64,000 nt of DNA from NCBI RefSeq assembly GCF_032854445.1, contig NC_088300.1:68670984-68734983 (forward strand), read 5' to 3'. The notes under the pieces were generated by a model, which saw only the letters and a program-made list of their open reading frames with translations, did no database searches and had not been told where the DNA came from. Source of the DNA: Liolophura sinensis. Taxonomy: Eukaryota; Mollusca; Polyplacophora; Chitonida; Chitonidae. This document shows positions 36,301 to 45,300 of this stretch, one piece after another; position 1 is the stretch's first letter, and the number at the start of each line of letters is the position of its first letter. A program made the translations under genes and the position numbers.

Positions 36301-39300
36301 AGACCAGAGGGAGTACAGACATACAAACTAACATTATACATATATTAATTATATACCATATTCCATATTTTCATTATATTCATTCCAATCAATTTACTCA
36401 TAGATTTAAATTTTACTGTCCTTGACCTCCATGAAGTTCCCAAGATAGCAGTGTAGGAAGCATGTTTTCATACACCCAGATTCAATGTAAACCATATCTT
36501 GTAGCAGGGTTTTGTTTTTGTGGAACAAAGGGTGAAGTTTCATTTAAATTCATTTACAAAACATTGTTTACTTCTTAATATTCGTGTGATACATTGTACA
36601 CATGTAGTATGATCAGATGATAGCATTTCTGTATATCTGACGTTATCTTTGTGTTTCAGATCATATTACAGGGGCCTCCGTGGCTCATTTGGTTAGTGCG
36701 CTAGCGCAGCGTAGTGACCAAGTAGCCTCTCACCAATACGGTTGCTGTGAGTTCAAGTCCAGCTCATGCTGGCTTCCTCTCCAGCAGTACGTGGGAAGGT
36801 CTGACAGCAACCTGTGGATAATCGTGGGTTTCCCCTACGCTCTGCCCGGTTTCCACCCACCATTACAACTCAAAATACTTATGACATGTTATCTCTGGTG
36901 TATTTCAGATCATATTACAGCTCAAAATGCTTAGGACATGTTATCTCTGGTGTGTTTCAGATCATATTACAACTCAAAATGCTTACAACATGTTATCTCT
37001 GGTGTGTTTCAGATCATGTTACGGCTCAAAGTGCTTATGACATGTATCATTCTATGGTGAGTAAACAGGCCCATACTAAGTTACATTTTTAAGTTTAGGT
37101 CTTGGACACGGAGTGTGTACATACACCTGGTTTTCACTGTTCATTGGAGCAGCGGTGACATTTTGAGGTTTGAGGACGTTTATAGCCGACCATTTTGCTT
37201 TCCACCAATATGACTTGCACGTTTGTGGTTTATGTGGAAAAGTTTGTCAGTAAACGTGGTTTACCCAGGGATCCTCAGGTTTCCCTACCCACAAAACAGG
37301 CACTTACCACCATCATATGAAGAAAAAAAGCTCTTGAACATGGTGTTAATTCTTCACCTGTTTACAAGATGCTAATTCAAGCATATTCTGAAGGCATTAT
37401 TCTGTGTAGACTGCTAAAATTATACTTTTTTTGGAAGTTCTAAAATTGGCCAACCCAATCAAAGTAGTTTTGTCTCCAAAATCAAAATAAAAATATGTAT
37501 AAATTCCGCTGAAAGTTGCTCTTTTGTATGCAAAAAGGTTGAGGAATTAGGGCAATTAATTAATCAGCCTACAATTAGATCTTATATGGCATGTGGCTGT
37601 ATACATCTGGCTAATGCATTTGTCAGACAGTTATGCCTTTCATGGAGTTTTTGTAAAGTCTGTATTTTTATGTGGTACGTACATGCTGGAAGACCACATA
37701 CATTTGCACTGAGAATTATGAACCCACACCAGCAACTTATAAGGAAGAAATCTAGGAGTGGACACATCTTTGATAGTGGGTGGGATTTGTCCAGAAACTC
37801 AAGGGGCTAAATGATATTTACAATAATTCAATCTAAAGTTGCTAATGTGGTATTTTTCCCATTAATAAATCATTAATTCAATCATTCCAAACTACATGGT
37901 TTTGTTTTGTTTCAGACTCCACGTATCAGTGAGGGCACTTTTTCCATTTGGCTGTGCATACCTGATGAGATCCTCCTTTTCATCTTGTCACACCTGTCGT
38001 TAGCAGACCTGGCCAGGTGTGCCATGGTCTGTAAGCAGTTCTATAGAGTGGCCATGGACCAGTCTCTCTGTAAGTTTGTGTACACATTAAAAAAAAGATT
38101 TAGGAGTAGAGGTTGTACTGAAGAGCCATACTGTCAGTTAAAATTTAAATTTTCCTCCATTTGGCTGATTTCAGACTTTTTTGTTTGAAGTCTGAAAAAT
38201 GAAAAGCAAGTGATTTCACAAGAACAGGTGATTGCTAATGTAATTTGGAGATAGGGTATGGTATTTTCAGACTTTCTTGAGAAACTGCAGACTTATTTCT
38301 GATCATCAATTCCCTTAAAAATGAATAAATATTGTCTGCTGGCATCAAAAGAAAATGGATCGTGTTTTCCAAGATTTGTTTTTCTTTGTGTAAAAATATT
38401 ACAAAAATATTGTTTGATTGTTGGTTGAAGGGATTTTTGTGGAAAGATAACTCAGTTCCCATCTGTAATATCTCTGGTTTTCTCTTTTCCAGGGAAAAGT
38501 ATTTCTATGACAAAACGTCAGGATCTCTCAGATGATATGCTGGATGTGATTGGACGACGCCAACCAATCAGCTTGTCCCTTATTCAGTGTCATGGTAATA
38601 ACATCACTGCTAATGGTTTACAGAGGATGTTCCAGCATTGTGGTAGCTACTTGGAAGTGAGTGAAATGGCTTAGATGGGTGATACAGATCTGAAACAGTA
38701 GTTTGCAATAAGTTTTTGACCCTAGGATCACCAAGCTGCCTTTATAGACTAAAGTCAGACTTAGTTTTAACTTCAAAATAGATTGCTGGCTAATATTGTG
38801 ACTAACATAAGGGATTTTTACTTTAATACTGAGAGTCACTGTAAAACTTTTCAACAAAATTGAGAGTTAATTTGTAAGTTTAAATCTAACTTCACAGGTA
38901 ATACTACAGTATAATACAGTATACAGACAGCTTTGTGAGCTTTTTGAGCTTCGTGATGCCTGAGATAATTCCAATGAAGTCGTTAGTTTGACAAGAATGC
39001 ACATTTTTCAACATATTATTTGTGTGCAGAAAGTGAGATCTTTCAGTGTGGTTGTACACTGTATATTTTATGATGCAGTATTTTCAAGGTACAGTTTGAA
39101 GTCTTACTCAAATGAACTACGGAAGCGCACCTCATGTTAACTGTGTGCGAATCATCATGTTTAAATGAATAATACTGGAATATTCAGCTTGTTCTGCCTT
39201 GGTTGTTAAACACAAGATCCATTTGTGTTTACCAGGAACTGAACATCAGTCGGTGCAGTCGTGGGGCACTGGTGGGGGATGTGGTGCTGAGGCAGGCCTC

Positions 39301-42300
39301 TGTACAGTGTAAACACCTGACTCACCTAGACGTCAGCTGGACATATGTGACAGATAGCGGTCTCTCTACAATCTGCTCCACAGCTCACAGGTAAATAACT
39401 CACCCTTACAGGCAAACAGCTCACCCTCACAGGTAAACAGCTCACCCTCACAGGTAAACAGTTCACCCACACAGATAAACAGCTCACCCTCACAAGCAAA
39501 CAGCTCACCCTCACAAGCAAACAGCTCACTCGCACAGGCAAAAGCAGCTCACCCGCACATACAGACAGCTCACCCACACAGGTATACAGCTCACCCTCAC
39601 AAGCAAACAGCTCACCCTCACAAGCAAACAGCTCACTCTCACAGGCAAACAGCTCACCCTCATAGGCAAACAGCTCACCCTTACAGGTAAACAGCTCACC
39701 CACACAGGCTTGCTTGTTTGCTTGTGAGCTTACCATCACTCACAACTCACCCTAACAGGTGAACAGCTAACCCCTACAGGTGAACAGATCACCCTCATTG
39801 GTAAACAGGTAAACAGCTCATCCTCACAGGTAAAACAGCTCACCCTCACAAACCAACAGCTCGCCCTCACAGACAAACATCTCATTCGTACAGTTTAACT
39901 GCTCTCTCTCACTGGCAAACAGTTCACCCTTCCAGGTAAACAACTCATTTCTACTGGTACCAGCTCACTCTTACAGGTGAATAGCTCACACTTACAAGTG
40001 AATAGCTCACTTTGTCACATAAACAGCTCACTGTGTCAGGTAAATAGCTCACTGTGTCCAGTAAACAACTAACTGTTACAGGTAAACAGCCCACACAGAT
40101 GAACAACCCAGTCATATAATTGAACAACTATCTATCTTCAGAACACTGAGTCTCACCAAGTCTTCACTGCTGGTGCTAATTTTGCAGGAAATTCTAATTT
40201 TATGTTTATATAAACAGTTACACCCATCCAGGTAAACCACTCACTTTTACAGGTGAATAGCTCACTGTGTCAGGTAAACAGCTCACTCTTACAGGTAAAC
40301 AGCTCACTTTTACAGGTGATTAGCTCACTTTTACAGGTAAACGGTTCACCCTTTTACAGGTAAACAGCTCATGTTTACAGGTGTATAGCTCACTGTATCA
40401 TGTAAACAGCTAACTCTTACAGGTGAACAGCCCATACAGATGAACAAATCAGTCATACAAGTGAACAACTATCTATCTTCAGAACACTGAGTCTCACCAA
40501 GTCTTCACTGCTGGTGCTAATTTTGCAGGAAATTCTAATTTTATGTTTATATAAACAGTTACATGCAGTACACGAGCAGTCTAAAGATTGTAAGTTTTGT
40601 AGAGGGCTGCAGTAGATTTTATCAAACCAGCTACTCATATACGAATGAAATATTCTGGAATAGGACAGTAATACAGTAGTTAAATAGATTTTAGTAAATT
40701 AACTTATCTGGACATGTATGTGATGTCCTCATACTGCATTTGTCATTTTTAGCATGTTTCGTTAAATCCATGTTTGAATGATTGCTCGTTGCAGACTGGA
40801 GAGCGTGTGTATAAATGGATGCCCGTCAATTACCAACAATGGCCTGGAAACATTGCTCCGCAAGCATGGGAAGAGGTTTGTTACAACTACTTCGCAGATG
40901 TAGTTTCCTGTACATACAGAAATGAATGAGGATAACAAGTCTCAGTGCAGTGCTGACCAACAGATGAATATTAAAGCATTAGAAATGTTGAAATGTTTGA
41001 TCTAATAATTTTAAGGCTTTTTGGTCTGCAAACTATCAATATTTTAGAATCTTCTGTGAATCTTTCACAGTCGGCCAGTTTTGGTTTCGTTTTGTATTAC
41101 TTTTTTCTAAGTGGTTTTGACTTGTGATAATGGTATCATCATTATTTGCAGGTGAAATTTTAATTTGAAAATTTGAGAAAACCGTGACCACTCATGGTTT
41201 TGAATGAGAGAATGATCTTGAGTAGCTCTCAGCACTAATATACTGCATCGCCTCCAACGTTTGGTATGCAACAGCGCAATTTCAGAAGCACATGAAAACA
41301 TTTATATCATTTTTCTGATGCCAACACTTAAGTTTTTTAACTTCACAAAATAACTTTCAAGCAGCCATATAATTTGGATGAATCAAGCATAATCAAGGGA
41401 AATGTGTCACGTGAAAAATGTTAAGCTTTATTTTGTGAAATGCATTATCATGATAATGCTGTATGCACTATCGCCAATAATGATGAACCAATTTACTACA
41501 GTTGTATTTTTTTTTTTTTTTACAAAATATGATCTCTGCTTCCATTGTAGCCTAAGGGTGTTAGCGCTCTGTGGAAGTTTTAACATGGTCCCTGCCTCCA
41601 TTGTAGCCTGAGCGTTTTAGAGCTCTGCGGATGTTTTAACATGATCTCTGCCTCCGCTGTAGCCTGAGAGTGTTAGAGCTCTGCGGATGTTTTAACATGA
41701 TCTCTGCCTCCATTGTAGCCTGAGAGTGTTAGAGCTCTGCGGATGTTTTAACATGATCTCTGCCTCCATTGTAGCCTGAGAGTGTTAGAGCTCTGTGGAT
41801 GTTTTAACATGATCTCTGCCACCATTTTAGCCTGAGAGTGTTAGAGCTCTGTGGATGTTTTAACATGATATCTGCCTCCGTTGTAGCCTGAGAGTGTTAG
41901 AGCTCTGCGGATGTTTTAACATGATATCTGCCTCCATTTTAGCCTGAGAGTGTTAGAGCTCTGTAGATGTTTTAACATGATCTCTGCCTCCATTTTAGCC
42001 TGAGAGTGTTAGAGCTCTGTAGATGTTTTAACATGATATCTGCCTCCATTTTAGCCTGAGAGTGTTAGAGCTCTGTGGATGTTTTAACATGATATCTGCC
42101 TCCATTTTAGCCTGAGAGTGTTAGAGCTCTGTGGATGTTTTAACATGATCTCTGCCTCCATTGTAGCCTGAGAGTGTTAGAGCTCTGCGGATGTTTTAAC
42201 ATCAACCAGACGGGGATTAGGAGTATAGCTCACAACTGCCACAATCTGCTTACCCTCAACCTGGGACAGTGCTATAAGGTGAGTATCCCAGGCTCAGTGG

Positions 42301-45300
42301 AGCGTAAACCTCATTAATACAATCTTCATCTAAAACAGTTCTCATTCATTTCATCCTTATCTGGCATTTTATCTAAAACAGTGCAATTTCCAAAAGTAAG
42401 CAATGCATGAAAACTTATTTCCAAGTGGTCTTTCAGCAACCTGCGGATGGTTGTGGGTTTCCACCAAATGTTGCCCGGTTTTCCTCGACCATAATGTTGG
42501 CCATTGTAGTGCAAGTGAAATGTTCTTGAGTATGGCATAAAACTCAAATAAAATCAAATAAGTAAGTAAAAAAATATTTCCACTATTTGTGAAAATGGAC
42601 TTTTCCTGGGCTCTGTCCTGTTTCCTCCCACCATAATGCTGGCTGTCATCATAAAAGAGAACTGTTCTTGAACACAGTGTAAAACAAGACTCAAATAAAT
42701 AATCAAAAACATGATGGAATAAAGTAAGATATGTCTATTGCATACACTATCTTTTAATGCAACACATAGCTTACCAATAACCTGTGAATTTTACTGATAT
42801 CACTTGTTAACCAGAGCTTTGCTCCCATGTCTGTTGTGACATTTTCTACATATGTAGGCGAATTGCTACCATTCCTTCATACGCTGTTAGAGCTGCTGTG
42901 AGCATCCTAAAAGGTTCCCAGGTCAAAATGCACATTTGGCTTAATGTTAGAGAGGTGTGTTGAGGTTTTTTGGGAGGTGTGAGGATGTCCTACTGAAAAA
43001 ATATAAGTTTCACTATCAAAAATGACATTTAGTGACATTTCTGATTCTGATTCCTTCTTGATGTATATAGAATTTATCTATAAGCTTGATTCTGTCGAGT
43101 GTGCACTTTTATTTCTTGAAGAGATTATTGTACCTTCGTGTACCTGCCACTCTTCCAGTTGTAGAATCCTGCTGCTCCTCAGTTTATCACATTTAAATGC
43201 GAAACCAGTACATCAAAACTGCAGTAGTACATTATATGCTGACTAATATTTGCTTGGGTTGCTTGTTTGTTTCAGCTAACAGACTCCTCTGTGGCAGAAG
43301 TGACTGGTTCATTGCCCAGACTTGAAAGTCTTGACATCAGAGGGTGTAACAGGTCAGTTTCATGGAAGCTTCTCTTTTAAGTACAATTTCATGCAACCTG
43401 CTTGGCTGGTTACCTCCCCCTGACGTCAGATGGCGCTAATCGCTCCAGATGTAGTGGGCAGGCACAGTATACAAATTCACCTTTTTACCTAGCGTCATTG
43501 TTTCTGATACAGCAACTTATGTAACTGTTCCTGTTTTCTATGTGCATAGCTTAGTAACACCACATGTTTTGACATTAGGTCAAATCATAGAGACATCACA
43601 ACAACCCTTTCATAGTTGTACTTTGTTGAACGTGCTACTATATGTAAATGACGATTCGTATGGGAGATAGCTTTGTAATGTACCTGATGTCACTGTCAAG
43701 GTATGCAGGGAACCAGACTAGCAACCTGCTTCATTATGTCAGGTGTGTGTTGATGTAATTGACCTAAACTTTATTGTGTAAAAATCGCCATCGCATAAGT
43801 TAAATATTGTTTAGTTCTGCATAAGGACAAGTCATATTTATAAATATGATGTAAAAATGCACTTTTTGAGAAGCACATAAGGCCTTAAAATGCTATGTTT
43901 GATGCCAAGGACTTTTTCTAAAATTTTTCTAATAGGAAATTGATCAGACTTCCCATAACACTCTCAAGTCACTGTGTAAGGTAGATGAATCATTGAGACT
44001 CAAGCAAAATATCACTTGTAAAATGCTTTAAAACTTTAGGTGATATTTAGTAATGTCAGACTGAAGGTTAGAGCATTTGTCTTGCACACAGCAAACATGG
44101 GTTCAGTGATGAGATAGGTCTTGTCAGAGACTTCAGAATTTACATTTATTGTAATTCCTTGCTGTTCAGCCAGTGAACCCAGTAAAAAGGGATATGCCAT
44201 TCCCTACAGGTTGTCCAGGTGTCATTATAATGTGGCTGGAAGAGCTGTGTGTATGGTCTTGTACTGGAATAGAAATCAAACTGCTGTATGTCACATGTAA
44301 AGGGATTTTCACTTTCAAAGCAAACTGAAAAAAGTACTACTTGTCACTGAGGTAATGATGCATTATCTGTTTAATGTTATTAATAAATGTAGCTGTTTTG
44401 TAAATATGGATATTCATTCCCCTTATTCAGCTGGGGTTTTTTTTCTTTTTCTTTTTGGTGATGCTATTCAGGTTAGAGATACCAGTGTGCGGAAGATCGT
44501 GAAGAATTGTCCTCGGTTGAGCAGTATAGCCCTAGCCAACTGTCCTCACATCTCTGACGTGGCTCTCAGTGAAATTGCCACCTACCTGCCAGGCATGAAG
44601 TACGACGTTCCTTATGTCTGAATGATTACTGTGTGAACCGTAAAAACTTCTAGTTACAATAAACAGTAAAACCTGTTTAAAACTGATCTAGTTTCCAATT
44701 CGATGTTGTTTCATTGTGAGCTAGATCACACTGTACACAGAATTAGATTGGATCTATATTAATTTTATGGTCTGTCAGCAACCTGCAGATGGTCGTGGGT
44801 TTCCCCCGGGCTGTGCCCGGTTTCCACCCCCATAATGCTGGCCGTCGTCGTATAAGTGAAATATTCTTGAGTACGGCGTAAACTGCCAATCAAATAAATA
44901 AATAAATAAATATTCATTTTATTTTTATCCAACTTCATTATATTGCTGGAGAAGGCAGCAGAAATTATATTAATTTCATGATGTTATTCTCATGCTTTTC
45001 TTTAAAACTGTCTGTCATGATTATAATTCTATGCTTTATCTGTCAAAAATATTATCAATTTTCAAAAAAAAATTTTTTTAAAAAACCAGGCCACACTGTG
45101 GTTAAGTTTTTCATATTAATTGAATACCATGATTCTCATTGGTCATTGGTTCTGTAATGATAACTGCTTACAGAATTTTCTAATTGTCAAAATTTTGTGT
45201 GCAGATACATTTTGTGATCTTTCAGAATATGTTGACAAAAAATCATGCATAAGTTTTGCATAATAACATTTAGCGTGGAATATAACATCTCTGAATTTTC

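Noticed and set aside
36671-36745. tRNA gene
   Set aside because: A-box and B-box-like sequences are present, but it is the head of a SINE with target duplication, and no clean tRNA cloverleaf can be drawn.
39326-39739. Minus-strand repeat protein (CEGELFA-type heptads)
   Set aside because: It is a by-product of the 21-bp array; the period is a multiple of three, which keeps any frame open.
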